A DNA stretch of 64,000 nucleotides from Paracoccus liaowanqingii (GCF_004683865.2 NZ_CP038439.1:2668001-2732000), one strand, 5' to 3'; counted from the first letter of the stretch, positions 46,498 to 59,022 are shown. Notes: generated from the sequence alone by a model not told the origin. Numbers and translations: made by a program.

Positions 46498-47387
46498 TGC
46501 TTGTCTCCTTCCGGCGCGGCGTCGTCTTCGGCGACCGGATCCGCATTCGGATCGGCGGCTTCCTTGTCCGACTTGATCGACTCTTCGGCCTCGGCCAGGG
46601 CGGCGGCCTCCTGCTCGGCGGCCAGACGGGCGGCCTCCTCGCGGGCGGCTTCTTCCTCGGCGGCGGCGGCGGCGGCGGCCTCTTCAGCCAGACGCTTGGC
46701 CTCGTTCGCGGCAGAGCGCAAAGCGGCGGGATAGATCAGGTTCTCGGGCGTGGCCTTCTTGACCGCGTCCTTGATCGTGACCCAGCCACCCTTGGACCCG
46801 GGAACCGAGCCCTTGACCATGATCAGGCCCCGGTCGCTGTCGGTGCGCACGACCTGCAGGTTCTGCGTGGTCACGCGGACGGCGCCCAGATGGCCGGCCA
46901 TCTTCTTGCCCTTGAACACCTTGCCGGGGTCCTGGCACTGGCCGGTCGAACCGTGCGAGCGGTGGCTGACCGACACGCCGTGCGAGGCGCGAAGACCGCC
47001 GAAGTTGTGGCGCTTCATGGCGCCCGCAAAGCCCTTGCCGATCGAGATGCCCGCGATGTCCACGAACTGACCTGCAAAGTAGTGATCCGCGGTGATTTCC
47101 TCACCGACATTGATCAGGTTCTCTTCGGCGACGCGGAATTCCACGATCTTGCGCTTGGGCGCGACCGAGGCTTTCGCGAAGTGACCGCGCATGGCGGCGG
47201 TGGTCCGCTTGACCTTGGCCGTGCCGGCGCCCAGCTGGACGGCGGTGTAGCCGTCGGTCGCGGCGGTGCGCTGAGCGATGACCTGAAGGCCGTCCATCTG
47301 CAGCACGGTGACGGGAACCTGACGGCCATCCTCGAGGAACAGACGCGTCATGCCCAGCTTCTTGGCGATGATACCAGTACGCAACAT
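46494..47387 (-). CDS. rplC: 50S ribosomal protein L3 with long acidic C-terminal tail
   Basis: 297 aa from the ATG at 47387 ([17 protein letters not shown]); E. coli L3 has 209. The core is complete ([47 protein letters not shown]). After about residue 225 an alanine/glutamate-rich segment ([20 protein letters not shown]), probably a coiled coil, runs into an acidic end rich in Asp and Glu. The tail is not needed for the known L3 fold, and its role is unknown. Confidence 0.97.
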   Translation of the reverse strand: MLRTGIIAKKLGMTRLFLEDGRQVPVTVLQMDGLQVIAQRTAATDGYTAVQLGAGTAKVKRTTAAMRGHFAKASVAPKRKIVEFRVAEENLINVGEEITADHYFAGQFVDIAGISIGKGFAGAMKRHNFGGLRASHGVSVSHRSHGSTGQCQDPGKVFKGKKMAGHLGAVRVTTQNLQVVRTDSDRGLIMVKGSVPGSKGGWVTIKDAVKKATPENLIYPAALRSAANEAKRLAEEAAAAAAAEEEAAREEAARLAAEQEAAALAEAEESIKSDKEAADPNADPVAEDDAAPEGDKQ

Positions 47388-47398
47388 GATTTCGCTCC

Positions 47399-47707
47399 TC
47401 AGACCTTGATCTCGACATCCACGCCGGCGGCGAGGTCGAGCTTCATGAGGGCGTCCACGGTCTGCGGCGTCGGGTTGACGATGTCCAGCAGACGCTTGTG
47501 CGTGCGGATCTCCCACTGGTCGCGCGACTTCTTGTCGATGTGCGGACCGCGAAGGACGGTGAATTTCTCGATCTTGTTCGGCAGCGGAATGGGGCCGCGA
47601 ACGGTCGCGCCGGTGCGCTTGGCGGTGTTGACGATCTCTTGGGTGCTGGCATCCAGCACACGATAGTCAAACGCCTTCAGCCGGATCCGGATATTCTGGC
47701 TTTGCAT
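47399..47707 (-). CDS. rpsJ: 30S ribosomal protein S10
   Basis: 102 aa (103 in E. coli). It begins [19 protein letters not shown] and has the loop [27 protein letters not shown] (split here). It is a head protein that also acts as NusE in antitermination. It is the first gene of the superoperon, with a leader of about 165 nt. Confidence 0.98.
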   Translation of the reverse strand: MQSQNIRIRLKAFDYRVLDASTQEIVNTAKRTGATVRGPIPLPNKIEKFTVLRGPHIDKKSRDQWEIRTHKRLLDIVNPTPQTVDALMKLDLAAGVDVEIKV

Positions 47708-47783
47708 ATGGAAGACATCCCTCTTGCGGGGAGTTCCAGTCGAGAGGCTGACGACGCACCACGCGGGGCCAGCATCGGACCGT

Positions 47784-47820
47784 AAAAAATGACAGCAGGC
47801 CGCCCCGGTGGGTGGCGGCC
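47784..47820 (-). promoter_or_regulatory. Leader hairpin of the S10 operon
   Basis: GGCCGCC (47798-47804) pairs with GGCGGCC (47814-47820). On the minus strand a TTTTTT run (47789-47784) follows after 8 nt. It lies in the rpsJ leader and could be an attenuator stem or simply a structured leader. Confidence 0.45.
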
Positions 47821-47876
47821 CGATCCAAGGTCACCGATTCGCGCCCGGGACGGCCGCTTCGATGACGATTGCGCTG

Positions 47877-47904
47877 CCTTAACGGCTTCCCCGGCCCGGG
47901 TCAA
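47877..47904 (-). promoter_or_regulatory. Putative S10 operon promoter
   Basis: On the minus strand, TTGACC (47904-47899), a 16-nt spacer and TTAAGG (47882-47877). The -35 is strong, the -10 weak. It predicts a transcript start near 47870 and a leader of about 165 nt. Confidence 0.45.
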
Positions 47905-47951
47905 CAGCCGCGACGCCCCGTTCCGGACATGCCCGGCGCCAAGGGCCCCGC

Positions 47952-48020
47952 TTTCATCTTGGCCGAAATATCCCGGGGGGATCGCCGTCAGGCGATGGGG
48001 GGCAGCGCCCCCCTGCCCCG
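47952..48020 (+). repeat. Intergenic repeat copy 2 (full)
   Basis: Head TTTCATCTTGG, core AAATATCCCGGGGGG, then two perfect hairpins: ATCGCC-GTCA-GGCGAT and GGGGGGC-AGC-GCCCCCC. It lies just past the stop codon of the TerB-like gene, between it and the S10 promoter. Confidence 0.75.
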
Positions 48021-48021
48021 T

Positions 48022-48882
48022 TCAGGCGTTATAGAGCGGCATGACCCCGGCCTCGGCATGGATCTCGTTCACCGCCGCCCGGTCCAGCTTCATCGCGCCC
48101 GCCAGATCGTTCAGATAGCGCGCCTCGGCCTCGCTGTCGAAATCGATGGCCAGCAGCGACATCAGATAGACCTGACGCTCCATCCCCTCAGGAATGTCGC
48201 GGGCCAGCCCGGCCGCGTCGACCGGCGCCGCCATCTGGTCGCGGATGAACTGCCGCTCCTCCTCGTCCAGATCGTCGCCCAGATGCCCCATCAGGCGCTT
48301 GCGCTCGGCCTCGTCGATGGTCCCGTCGGATTTCGCCGCCTGGATCATCGCACGCAGCATCAGCCCGGCCATCTCGTTCTGCTCGGGCGTGGGCGCCACC
48401 TGCGGCTCGCCGTCATGGGCCAGCGCATCGTCGAAGAGCGCGCCGAAGCTGGCCTGGTTGGAGGGCTGCGAATCCTTCTGCGCCAGATGGCCCGCCGCAC
48501 CGCCCGCGGCCGCGCCGCCCAGCAATCCGCCCAGCATCTGCCCCAGCCCGCCGCCCGAGCTGCCCTGCGACACCCGTCCCACGCCACCGCGACCGCCCAG
48601 GCTGTCCAGCAGCCCGCCAAGCGATCCGCGCCCCGAGGCCCCGCTGCCGCCGCCAAGCGCGCGGCCCAGCATCTGGCCCAAGCCCCCGCCGGATCCGCCG
48701 GCGCCCGAGCCGATGCCCGTTCCCGCGCCGCCGGCATTGTTGCCCAGCAGGCTGTCCATCAGACCGCCGCCGCCGCTGCGCGCCCGCGCGCCGCCCTGCT
48801 GCTGGTTGTTCATCATGCTGCCGATCCCCTTGGCCAGCATCACGCCGGCGGCGACCTTGGTCAGGCTTTTCATCAGGCTCAT
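48022..48882 (-). CDS. DUF533/TerB-like protein with glycine-rich N-terminal half
   Basis: 286 aa from the ATG at 48882 with AGGAGG upstream. Residues about 30-150 are low-complexity, rich in Gly, Ser and Ala with repeated GGGLGQMLG-like units. The C-terminal half (about 165-286) is a helical TerB-like domain (MLRAMIQAAKSDGTIDEAERKRLMGHL, split; AIDFDSEAEARYLNDLA). TerB-like domains are linked to tellurite-resistance and stress modules, but family members in proteobacteria are mostly uncharacterised. No ter genes are nearby. It lies between the S10 operon and tuf. Confidence 0.85.
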   Translation of the reverse strand: MSLMKSLTKVAAGVMLAKGIGSMMNNQQQGGARARSGGGGLMDSLLGNNAGGAGTGIGSGAGGSGGGLGQMLGRALGGGSGASGRGSLGGLLDSLGGRGGVGRVSQGSSGGGLGQMLGGLLGGAAAGGAAGHLAQKDSQPSNQASFGALFDDALAHDGEPQVAPTPEQNEMAGLMLRAMIQAAKSDGTIDEAERKRLMGHLGDDLDEEERQFIRDQMAAPVDAAGLARDIPEGMERQVYLMSLLAIDFDSEAEARYLNDLAGAMKLDRAAVNEIHAEAGVMPLYNA

Positions 48883-49050
48883 GTCCGTATCCTCCTGGAT
48901 GCGCGGCGGGCCTGCTGCCCGCCTTGTCGCGGGGAAAACGACGATGCCGCGCACTGGTTCCTGCGACGCCCGCGACCTCGCGGAACTTTGCCCGGCGCGC
49001 GCGCTACGCCCGCGTTCCGACGATTGCGGCCGCCCCACGCCCGGCAGCCC

Positions 49051-49077
49051 TTGATTTCTCCCCGCCCGGCCTATAGA
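49051..49077 (+). promoter_or_regulatory. Putative tuf promoter
   Basis: TTGATT (49051-49056), a 15-nt spacer and TATAGA (49072-49077), 62 nt before the tuf start. The spacing is short but each element is recognisable. Confidence 0.45.
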
Positions 49078-49138
49078 TCGCGGCGCACGTCAATTCGGGG
49101 CCGTCTCAGCCATGCCCCGCGGTATCCAGGAGGCCTAC

Positions 49139-50314
<1,176 letters not shown>

Positions 50315-50352
50315 TCCCCGCCCGAAAGGGCAGGGCCACATGAACCCACGAC

Positions 50353-50379
50353 AAGGGCCGTCCGAAAGGGCGGCCCCTT
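50353..50379 (+). terminator. Terminator-like hairpin after tuf
   Basis: AAGGGCCGTCC and GGGCGGCCCCTT around a GAAA loop form a stem with one bulge, about 38 nt past the tuf stop, followed by TTCGG rather than a T run. A second stem, CCGGGCC-GCAA-GGCCCGG, follows at 50417-50434. Confidence 0.45.
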
Positions 50380-50505
50380 CGGCGTGCGGGGGGCTCGGTT
50401 TCGACGCCCCCTCCCCCCGGGCCGCAAGGCCCGGCCCCCCGGACCTCTTGGAACATTCGCCAGCCCGCGCAGTTGCCCCGCGAACGCCAAGCACAAGAGG
50501 CTCCC

Positions 50506-51414
50506 ATGTCCGACACCCCCGCCCGTCCCCCCTTCCGCAGCGGCGCCATCTCCGATCCCAGCCTGCCGATCCCCGACTTTCCCGCGCAGGAGCAGGCCTT
50601 CCCGGGCCTCGCCCAGAAGATGGACCCCCTGCCCGACCACGGCGAGACCAGCTATCGCGGCAGCGGCCGGCTGAAGGGCAAGCGCGCCCTGATCACCGGC
50701 GGCGACAGCGGCATCGGCGCCGCCGCCGCCATCGCCTATGCCCGCGAGGGCGCCGACGTGGCGATCACCTACCTGCCCGACGAGCAGCCCGACGCCGACC
50801 GCGTCGTCGCCGCCATCGAGGCCGAGGGCCGCACCGCCGTCGCCATCCCCGGCGATCTGCGCGACGAGGGGTTTTGCAAAGAGATGGTCGAAAGCGCCGC
50901 CTCGCAGCTGGGCGGGCTGGACATCCTGGTCAACAATGCCGGCCGCCAGCAATTCTGCAACCGGTTGGAAGACCTGACGACCGAGGATTTCGACGCGACG
51001 ATGAAGACCAACGTCTACGCGCCCTTCTGGGTGACCCGGGCCGCCCTGCCCCATATGGAGGCCGGCGGCTCGATCATCATCACCTCCTCGGTGCAGGCCT
51101 TCTCGGGATCGGCGCATCTCTTCGACTATGCGCAGAGCAAGGCCGCCAACGTCGCCTTCGCCCAATCCCTGGCCAAGCAGCTGGCCCCGCGCGGCATCCG
51201 CGTGAACGCCGTCTGCCCGGGCCCCTACTGGACCGCACTGCAGATCAGCGGCGGCCAGCCCACCGACAAGGCACAGGAACACGGCGCCAGCCAGCCCCTG
51301 GGCCGCCCGGGCCAGCCGGTCGAGATCGCGCCGATCTACGTGCTGCTGGCCTCGGACGAGGCCAGCTACATCACCGGCGAGTATTTTGGCTCGGTCGGCG
51401 GCGGCGGTCTCTAG
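50506..51414 (+). CDS. SDR family oxidoreductase (YghA/YhdF-like)
   Basis: 302 aa from the ATG at 50506, with AAGAGG upstream. An N-terminal extension of about 55 residues precedes the Rossmann domain, as in YghA/general-stress-type SDRs. Cofactor motif [12 protein letters not shown], structural NNAG (in [10 protein letters not shown]), catalytic Ser in ITSSVQAF, catalytic Tyr-Lys in YAQSKAA, and the terminal [12 protein letters not shown]. It is probably NAD(P)-dependent with an unknown alcohol or aldehyde substrate. It is monocistronic. Confidence 0.9.
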   Translation: MSDTPARPPFRSGAISDPSLPIPDFPAQEQAFPGLAQKMDPLPDHGETSYRGSGRLKGKRALITGGDSGIGAAAAIAYAREGADVAITYLPDEQPDADRVVAAIEAEGRTAVAIPGDLRDEGFCKEMVESAASQLGGLDILVNNAGRQQFCNRLEDLTTEDFDATMKTNVYAPFWVTRAALPHMEAGGSIIITSSVQAFSGSAHLFDYAQSKAANVAFAQSLAKQLAPRGIRVNAVCPGPYWTALQISGGQPTDKAQEHGASQPLGRPGQPVEIAPIYVLLASDEASYITGEYFGSVGGGGL

Positions 51415-51436
51415 CGTCCTTGCCGAAAAGAAAGAG

Positions 51437-51470
51437 CCTCCGGCGGGGATATTTTAACCAAGATGAAAGG
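51437..51470 (-). repeat. Intergenic repeat copy 3 (inverted, diverged)
   Basis: On the minus strand it reads CCTTTCATCTTGG, then AAAATATCCCCGCCGGAGG. It shares the head and the ATATCCC core of the family but has a different tail. It lies 22 nt after the SDR stop codon. Confidence 0.6.
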
Positions 51471-51599
51471 TCGTCGCGCGAGGATGACAGAGCGGTACAG
51501 GCGGGGACGCCGATGACCGCCCAAGGTGAAAGCGCCCTGCCGGGCCGCCCTCCCCGGGGCCGTCACGGCAGGGCGCCGTCATGTCAGCACCCCGCCCCG

Positions 51600-51660
51600 T
51601 CATCTTGGCGCAAATATCCCGGGGGGCCGCCGCGCAGCGGCGGGCGGGGCGGAGCCCCTC
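51600..51660 (+). repeat. Intergenic repeat copy 4
   Basis: CATCTTGGCG, AAATATCCCGGGGGG, then CCGCCGC-GCA-GCGGCGG and GGGGC-GGA-GCCCC hairpins. It lies just past the parC stop codon (parC is on the opposite strand). The hairpin sequences differ from those of copies 2 and 5 but keep the same layout. Confidence 0.75.
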
Positions 51661-51681
51661 TTGCGGCGCCCCGCCTGCCGC

Positions 51682-53922
51682 TCAGGCGAAGCGGTTGTTG
51701 CGGGGGAATCCGCGCGGGGCCATGCGGCCGGCCGAGGCGCGCTTGCCCAGCCAGTCCGACAGGTCGGGCTCGGTCCGGGTCTTTCCGCCGCCCATGGGCC
51801 AGGACAGGCCCTGCGCCAGGGTCAGCGTCTCGGCATCCGTCAGCACCTCGTCCTTGAACAGCCCGCCCGGGTTCAGCTTCATCAGCCGCACGCCCTTGCC
51901 GCGCGACATCTCGGGCAGCTCGGCCAGCGGGAAGACCAGCATCCGCCGGGTGCCGGCGACGACCGCGACATGGTCGCCCTGCACGGGCTTGCACAGCAGC
52001 GCCTCGCCGTTCAGAACCTGCTTGCCGCTGCGGGTCTGCGCCAGGATGTCGGCCGAATTCACGACGAAGCCGTTCGCGTCCTTCGAGGCGACCAGGTACT
52101 TGGCCCCCGCGCGCCACGGGAACAGCGCGATGATCTGCGCCTCGTTGGGCAGATCGACCATCAGGCGCAGCGGCTCGCCCATGCCGCGCCCGCCGGGCAG
52201 GGTGTTGGCGGGCAGCGTGTAGAACCGGCCGTTCGAGGCGAAGATCATCAGCTTGTCGGTCGTCTCGGCATGCAGCGCCTGCCCGGGGCCGTCGCCGTCC
52301 TTGAACTTCAGCTCGGCCTCCAGCGGCTGGTGGCCCTTCATGCTGCGGATCCAGCCCATCTTCGACAGGATCACCGTCACCGGCTCGCGGTCGATCATCG
52401 AATCAAGGTCGATGGCGGGCAGCTCGGTCGCCTCGCCGATGGTGGTGCGGCGCTGGCCCTCGGGACGCGACTTGCCGAAGAGGTTGCGGACCTGCTTCAG
52501 CTGGTCGGCGATCTGCGCCCATTGCGCATCCTCGCTGTCCAGCATCGCCTGCAGCCCCTCGCGTTCGGACAGCAGCGCGTCGCGCTCGGCGCGCAGCTCG
52601 ATCTCCTCCAGCTTGCGCAGCGCGCGCAGGCGCATGTTCAGGATCGCCTCGACCTGCACGTCGTTCAGCCCGAACTCGGCCATCATCACGGCCTTGGGCT
52701 CGTCCTCGGTGCGGATGATCTCGATCACTCGGTCGAGGTTCAGATAGGCGACCAGATAGCCTTCCAGCACCTCCAGCCGGGCGGCGATCTTCTCCAGCCG
52801 ATAGGCGGCGCGGCGGACCAGCACCTCGCGGCGGTGGTCCAGGAAGGCGCGCAGCACCTCCTTCAGCGAGCAGACCTTGGGCACGCGCCCGTCGATCAGC
52901 ACGTTCATGTTCAGGTTGAAGCGCAGCTCCAGGTCACTGTTGCGGAACAGCGCGCCCATCAGCTGCTCGGGATCGACGGTGCGGGCCTTGGGCTCCAGCA
53001 CGATGCGGATGTCCTCGGCGGATTCGTCGCGCACATCGGCGAAGATCGGGATCTTGCGGGTCTGGATCAGTTCGGCCAGACGCTCGATCAGCTTGGATTT
53101 CTGCACCTGATAGGGGATCTCGGTCACGACGATCTGCCACAGCCCGCGGCCCAGATCCTCCTGCGCCCACCGGGCCCGGACGCGGAAGGCGCCGCGGCCG
53201 GTGCGATAGGTCTCGGCGATGCTCTCGGCACTTTCGACCAGCACGCCGCCGGTCGGGAAATCGGGGCCCTTGATCAGCGTGGCCAAGGTGTCGTCGCGCG
53301 CATCGGGCATCTTGATCAGATGCAAGCAGGCATCCACGACCTCGTGCAGGTTATGCGGCGGGATGTTCGTGGCCATCCCCACAGCGATCCCCGAGGCGCC
53401 GTTTGCCAGCAGGTTCGGGAAGGCGGCGGGCAGCACGATCGGCTCGGACAGGGTGCCGTCGTAATTGGGGCGGAAATCGACCGAATCCTCGGTCAGCCCG
53501 TCCATCAGCGTCTCGGAGGTCGCGGCCAGGCGCGCCTCGGTGTAGCGGGCGGCGGCCGGGTTGTCGCCGTCGATATTGCCGAAATTGCCCTGCCCGTCGA
53601 CCAGCGGATAGCGCATGGCGAAATCCTGGGCCAGCCGGGCCATCGCGTCATAGATCGCCGCGTCGCCATGCGGGTGATAGTTGCCCATCACGTCGCCGGT
53701 GATCTTGGCCGATTTCCGGAACGGCCCGTTCGGCGCCAGACGCAATTCGCGCATGGCATACAGGATGCGGCGATGCACGGGCTTGAGCCCGTCGCGGGCA
53801 TCGGGCAGCGCGCGGTGCATGATCGTGGACAGCGCATAGGTCAGGTAACGCTCGCCGATCGCGCGGCTGAGAGGTTCGCTGACGGTGCCCTTTTCGGGGT
53901 CGGGAATGAGATCATCGGACAT
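51682..53922 (-). CDS. parC: DNA topoisomerase IV subunit A
   Basis: 746 aa, a usual ParC length and shorter than GyrA. The N-terminal domain has [30 protein letters not shown] (split) and the catalytic tyrosine Y127 in AARYTEARL. The C-terminal beta-pinwheel is the shorter ParC kind. It decatenates daughter chromosomes with ParE, whose gene is not in the window. The parC-type call rests on size and the [19 protein letters not shown] C-terminal block. Confidence 0.94.
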   Translation of the reverse strand: MSDDLIPDPEKGTVSEPLSRAIGERYLTYALSTIMHRALPDARDGLKPVHRRILYAMRELRLAPNGPFRKSAKITGDVMGNYHPHGDAAIYDAMARLAQDFAMRYPLVDGQGNFGNIDGDNPAAARYTEARLAATSETLMDGLTEDSVDFRPNYDGTLSEPIVLPAAFPNLLANGASGIAVGMATNIPPHNLHEVVDACLHLIKMPDARDDTLATLIKGPDFPTGGVLVESAESIAETYRTGRGAFRVRARWAQEDLGRGLWQIVVTEIPYQVQKSKLIERLAELIQTRKIPIFADVRDESAEDIRIVLEPKARTVDPEQLMGALFRNSDLELRFNLNMNVLIDGRVPKVCSLKEVLRAFLDHRREVLVRRAAYRLEKIAARLEVLEGYLVAYLNLDRVIEIIRTEDEPKAVMMAEFGLNDVQVEAILNMRLRALRKLEEIELRAERDALLSEREGLQAMLDSEDAQWAQIADQLKQVRNLFGKSRPEGQRRTTIGEATELPAIDLDSMIDREPVTVILSKMGWIRSMKGHQPLEAELKFKDGDGPGQALHAETTDKLMIFASNGRFYTLPANTLPGGRGMGEPLRLMVDLPNEAQIIALFPWRAGAKYLVASKDANGFVVNSADILAQTRSGKQVLNGEALLCKPVQGDHVAVVAGTRRMLVFPLAELPEMSRGKGVRLMKLNPGGLFKDEVLTDAETLTLAQGLSWPMGGGKTRTEPDLSDWLGKRASAGRMAPRGFPRNNRFA

Positions 53923-54051
53923 GGGTCTTGGATAGGCCGCCCTGCCCGAGGGGTCCAGATCGAAAAGCGCCGCCCGGGAACGCCTGCGGGCGGGGGGGCG
54001 TTGACCGCGGGAACCGACCGAACGGGTCCGGGCGACGGGGGACGGCGCGAC

Positions 54052-54552
54052 ATGATCAGGCTGGGACTGCTGATACTGGCCACCTTGGCCGGGCTGGTCG
54101 TCGTCCTGTGGCAGCTGGGCGACGGCGCCGCGCCCGACCGCGTCCCCGCCGCGGCCCCCACGGCCAGCGCGCCCGCCACCCCCCAGCCCCCGGAGCCCGC
54201 GGCCCCCCTGGCGTCCGAGGCGCCCTCGGGGATCGTGCCCGCCGCCCGCCAGACGCCCGAGCAGGCGCCGCGCTTTCCCGGCCCGCCGCTGGAACCCTCG
54301 CCCGAATTCGCCGCTGGAACCCCAGCGCCCGATCTGCCCCCGGGCGCGGCGGGCGCCACCCTCTATGTCACCGCCGACCGGGTGAACATGCGCTCGGGCC
54401 CCGGCACCGGCAATCCGGTCGTCACCGGGCTCGATGGCGGCACGGCCGTCGAGGCCTTGGGTCCCCCTGACGCGGAGTGGGTCCAGATCCGCACCCCCTC
54501 GGGGCAGGAGGGCTTCGTCTCGGGCCAGTTCCTGTCGACGCAGGCGCCGTGA
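54052..54552 (+). CDS. Membrane-anchored SH3-domain protein
   Basis: 166 aa from the ATG at 54052; the much longer open frame upstream is antisense to parC. A single membrane anchor ([20 protein letters not shown]) is followed by a proline/alanine-rich linker (about 28-100) and a bacterial SH3 domain ([20 protein letters not shown] to [10 protein letters not shown]). Such proteins sit in the periplasm and may bind peptidoglycan. The stop overlaps the next start as GTGA. Confidence 0.85.
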   Translation: MIRLGLLILATLAGLVVVLWQLGDGAAPDRVPAAAPTASAPATPQPPEPAAPLASEAPSGIVPAARQTPEQAPRFPGPPLEPSPEFAAGTPAPDLPPGAAGATLYVTADRVNMRSGPGTGNPVVTGLDGGTAVEALGPPDAEWVQIRTPSGQEGFVSGQFLSTQAP

Positions 54553-55367
54553 GGCGCGTCCTGATCACCGGCTGCTCGTCAGGCATCGGCCTGGACGCGG
54601 CGCGTCACCTGCAGGCCAGTGGCTGGCAGGTCGTGGCCACCTGCCGCCGCCCCGAGGACATCGCCGCCCGCCGGGCCGAGGGGATGGAGTGCCTGCATCT
54701 GGACCTGTCCGACGAGGCCAGCGTGGCGGACTGCACCGAGGCCGCGCTGGCCGGCGGCCCCCTTGATGCGCTGGTCAACAACGCGGCCTTCGCCCTGCCC
54801 GGCGCGGTCGAGGACATGCCGCGCGGCGCCCTGCGCGCGATCTTCGAGGTGAACCTTCTGGGCACCCATGACCTGACCACCCGCCTGATCCCGCAGTTCC
54901 GCGCCCAAGGCGCGGGGCGCATCGTCACCATCAGCTCGGTCCTGGGGCTGGTCGGCATCCCGTGGCGCGGCTCCTATGTGGCCACGAAATTCGCGCTGGA
55001 GGGGCTGACCGACGTGCTGCGGCTGGAGATGCACGGCACCGGCGTCAAGGTCGTGCTGATCGAGCCCGGCCCGATCACCAGCCGCATCCGCGAGAACGCC
55101 ATCCCGCATTTCGAACGGTGGGTGGACTGGCAGGCCAGCCCGCGCGCCGACCAGTACCGCGCGACGCTGCTGAAACGCCTCTACGAACCCTCGGGCAAGG
55201 ACCGGTTAGAGCTGCCCCCGCGCGCCGTCAGCACCCGCATTCTGACCGCGCTGACGGTCCCGAACCCCGCCCCGCGCTACTATGTCACGGCGCCCACGCG
55301 CATTTCCGGGGTGGCACGGCGGGTTCTGCCGACCCGCGCTCTGGACTGGTTTGCGCGGCGCACTTAG
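54549..55367 (+). CDS. SDR family oxidoreductase
   Basis: 272 aa from a GTG at 54549 overlapping the SH3 gene stop. The cofactor motif is [10 protein letters not shown], followed by [11 protein letters not shown], catalytic Ser in ISSVLG and [11 protein letters not shown] with the Tyr-Lys pair. Motif and length match the SDR group that includes retinol dehydrogenase-like enzymes. The substrate is unknown. Confidence 0.88.
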   Translation: MRRVLITGCSSGIGLDAARHLQASGWQVVATCRRPEDIAARRAEGMECLHLDLSDEASVADCTEAALAGGPLDALVNNAAFALPGAVEDMPRGALRAIFEVNLLGTHDLTTRLIPQFRAQGAGRIVTISSVLGLVGIPWRGSYVATKFALEGLTDVLRLEMHGTGVKVVLIEPGPITSRIRENAIPHFERWVDWQASPRADQYRATLLKRLYEPSGKDRLELPPRAVSTRILTALTVPNPAPRYYVTAPTRISGVARRVLPTRALDWFARRT

Positions 55368-55393
55368 GTTGGGTCCCGAAAGGCGGTGCCCCC

Positions 55394-55594
55394 ATGCCCG
55401 ATCAATCCCTCTTCCTGGTGACCCTGCTGGCCGTCGGTGTCGTCTTCGCGATCCTGATGACCGGCATCGGCGGATTTGCCAAAGGCGGCGAGTTCAACCG
55501 CAAGCACGGCAACCGCATGATGCGCTGGCGCCTCTATGCCCAGGCCGGCGCGCTGGTCGTGCTGATGCTGTTCCTCTGGCTGAGGGGCGCGTGA
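55394..55594 (+). CDS. Twin-transmembrane HIG1-domain protein
   Basis: 66 aa from the ATG at 55394. Two membrane segments (FLVTLLAVGVVFAILMTGIG and AQAGALVVLMLFLWLRG) flank a basic loop FNRKHGNRMMRWRLY. This is the short HIG1 (hypoxia-induced) type common in alphaproteobacteria, related to factors that assist respiratory complexes. It overlaps the adenosyltransferase start by one nucleotide. Confidence 0.82.
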   Translation: MPDQSLFLVTLLAVGVVFAILMTGIGGFAKGGEFNRKHGNRMMRWRLYAQAGALVVLMLFLWLRGA

Positions 55595-56166
55595 TGGTCG
55601 TCCTGAACCGCATCTACACCCGCACCGGCGACAAGGGCGACACCGCCCTGTCCGACGGCACCCGCGTCGCGAAAAGCGATCCCCGGGTCGAGGCCTATGG
55701 CACGGTGGACGAGCTGAACGCCACGCTCGGCCTCTGCCGCCTGCATGCGTCAGGCGACATGGCCGCGCGCATCGCCGTGATTCAGAACGACCTGTTCGAT
55801 CTGGGTGCCGACCTGTCGCGCCCGAACATGGCCGCTGATGGCGCGGCGGGCTATCCGGTCCTGCGCATCATCGACGCGCAGGTCGACCGGCTGGAGGCCG
55901 AGATCGACGCGATGAACGCCGATCTGACGCCGCTGCGCAGCTTCATCCTGCCCGGCGGCACGCCTCTGGCGTCGCATCTGCACCTGTCGCGCACGGTGGC
56001 CCGCCGGGCCGAGCGCCGCGCGACCGAGCTGCTGGCGGGCGGCGACGTGAACGGCGCGGCAATCCGCTATCTGAACCGGTTGTCGGACTGGCTGTTCGTC
56101 GCGGGCCGCGTGGTCAACGACAACGGCGCGGCCGACGTGCTCTGGGTCCCGGGCGCCAGCCGCTAG
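55594..56166 (+). CDS. PduO-type cob(I)alamin adenosyltransferase
   Basis: 190 aa. The N-terminus has RIYTRTGDKGDTALSDGTRV, the ATP-binding signature of PduO-type adenosyltransferases. The C-terminal half has HLSRTVARRAERRATEL and NRLSDWLFVAGRVVN. It converts cob(I)alamin to adenosylcobalamin. It follows the HIG1 gene and ends at a strong terminator, so it is probably the last gene of the unit beginning at the SH3 gene. Confidence 0.94.
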   Translation: MVVLNRIYTRTGDKGDTALSDGTRVAKSDPRVEAYGTVDELNATLGLCRLHASGDMAARIAVIQNDLFDLGADLSRPNMAADGAAGYPVLRIIDAQVDRLEAEIDAMNADLTPLRSFILPGGTPLASHLHLSRTVARRAERRATELLAGGDVNGAAIRYLNRLSDWLFVAGRVVNDNGAADVLWVPGASR

Positions 56167-56176
56167 GTCCCGACCC

Positions 56177-56216
56177 CGTCGCGGGGGGCGCAAACGCTGC
56201 GTCCCGCGACGTTTTT
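56177..56216 (+). terminator. Rho-independent terminator after the adenosyltransferase
   Basis: CGTCGCGGG (56177-56185) and CCCGCGACG (56203-56211) form a perfect 9-bp stem, immediately followed by TTTTT (56212-56216). Confidence 0.85.
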
Positions 56217-56289
56217 GCCCTGTCATTGCCGGGCGTCCCTGTCTAACAATCCCCCCGACAGATGACGCTCAATCAAGGGAGAGAGGCTC

Positions 56290-57974
<1,685 letters not shown>

Positions 57975-57978
57975 CCCC

Positions 57979-58048
57979 TTCATCTTGGTCCCAAATATCC
58001 CGGGGGGAGTCGCGTCACGCGACGGGGGGCAGCGCCCCCCTCCCCCCG
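57979..58048 (+). repeat. Intergenic repeat copy 5 (full)
   Basis: TTCATCTTGG, AAATATCCCGGGGGG, then GTCGCG-TCA-CGCGAC and GGGGGGC-AGC-GCCCCCC hairpins and a C-rich end. It starts 4 nt after the etfA stop. The second hairpin is identical to that of copy 2, while the first keeps the shape with different bases. Confidence 0.78.
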
Positions 58049-58061
58049 CAGTCCTCAGCAG

Positions 58062-58089
58062 ACCGCCCCCTCCCAAAGGGGGCGGTTTT
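58062..58089 (+). terminator. Rho-independent terminator of etfBA
   Basis: ACCGCCCCCT (58062-58071), loop CCCAA, AGGGGGCGGT (58077-58086), then TTT. The 10-bp stem and T run make a good intrinsic terminator directly after repeat copy 5. Confidence 0.8.
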
Positions 58090-58146
58090 GCATTGCAGCA
58101 TGCCCCGCCCCGCCCTATCGTCCGCCCGAACAAGCAGGAGTCCGGC

Positions 58147-59022
58147 ATGACGGTTCAAACGGTGGGCGTGATCGGCGCGGGTCAGATGGGCAACGGCATC
58201 GCCCATGTCTTCGCCGTGGCCGGTTACGACGTTCTCTTGACCGACATCAGCCGCGACGCGCTGGACAAGGCCATCGCGCTGATCGACCGCAACCTGGAAC
58301 GCCAGGTCAGCCGCGACAAGATCACCGCCGAGGTGAAGGCCACTGCCATGGGCCATATCCGCACCACGCTCAAGCTCTCCGATCTGGGCCAGTGCGACCT
58401 GGTGATCGAGGCCGCCACCGAACGCGAGACCGTCAAGCAGGCGATCTTCGAGGATCTGGTCCCGCATCTGAAGCCCGAGACGATCCTGACCTCGAACACC
58501 TCCTCGATCTCGATCACACGCCTCGCCTCGCGCACCGACCGCCCCGAGAAGTTCATGGGCTTCCACTTCATGAACCCCGTGCCGGTCATGCAGCTGGTCG
58601 AGCTGATCCGCGGCATCGCCACAGACGAGCCGACCTACAAGGCGCTGCATGCCGTGGTCGAGAAGCTGGGCAAGACCTCGGCCACCGCCGAGGATTTCCC
58701 CGCCTTCATCGTCAACCGCATCCTGATGCCGATGATCAACGAGGCGGTCTACACGCTCTACGAGGGCGTGGGCTCGGTCAGCTCGATCGACAGCGCGATG
58801 AAGCTGGGCACCAACCACCCGATGGGCCCGCTGGAACTGGCCGATTTCATCGGCCTGGACACCTGCCTCGCGATCATGAACGTGCTCCATGACGGGCTGG
58901 CGGACACGAAATACCGCCCCTGCCCGCTTCTGACCAAGTATGTCGAGGCCGGGTGGCTGGGCCGCAAGACCGGCCGGGGTTTTTACGACTATCGGGGCGA
59001 GACGCCCGTTCCGACCCGCTGA
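58147..59022 (+). CDS. 3-hydroxybutyryl-CoA dehydrogenase
   Basis: 291 aa from the ATG at 58147 with CAGGAG upstream. The NAD-binding motif is GVIGAGQMGNGIAHV. The catalytic region has MGFHFMNPVPVM with the active histidine, NTSSISIT, and the C-terminal dimer domain with GTNHPMGPLELADFIGLDTCL (split). It oxidises 3-hydroxyacyl-CoA to acetoacetyl-CoA in fatty acid or polyhydroxybutyrate-linked metabolism. The symbols hbd, paaH and fadB are all used for such genes, so none is assigned. Proximity to etfBA suits a beta-oxidation role. Confidence 0.94.
   Translation: MTVQTVGVIGAGQMGNGIAHVFAVAGYDVLLTDISRDALDKAIALIDRNLERQVSRDKITAEVKATAMGHIRTTLKLSDLGQCDLVIEAATERETVKQAIFEDLVPHLKPETILTSNTSSISITRLASRTDRPEKFMGFHFMNPVPVMQLVELIRGIATDEPTYKALHAVVEKLGKTSATAEDFPAFIVNRILMPMINEAVYTLYEGVGSVSSIDSAMKLGTNHPMGPLELADFIGLDTCLAIMNVLHDGLADTKYRPCPLLTKYVEAGWLGRKTGRGFYDYRGETPVPTR

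Noticed and set aside
51526..54051. Plus-strand open frame opposite parC continuous with the SH3 gene
   Set aside because: It is antisense to parC. The SH3 protein has a natural start with a membrane anchor at 54052.
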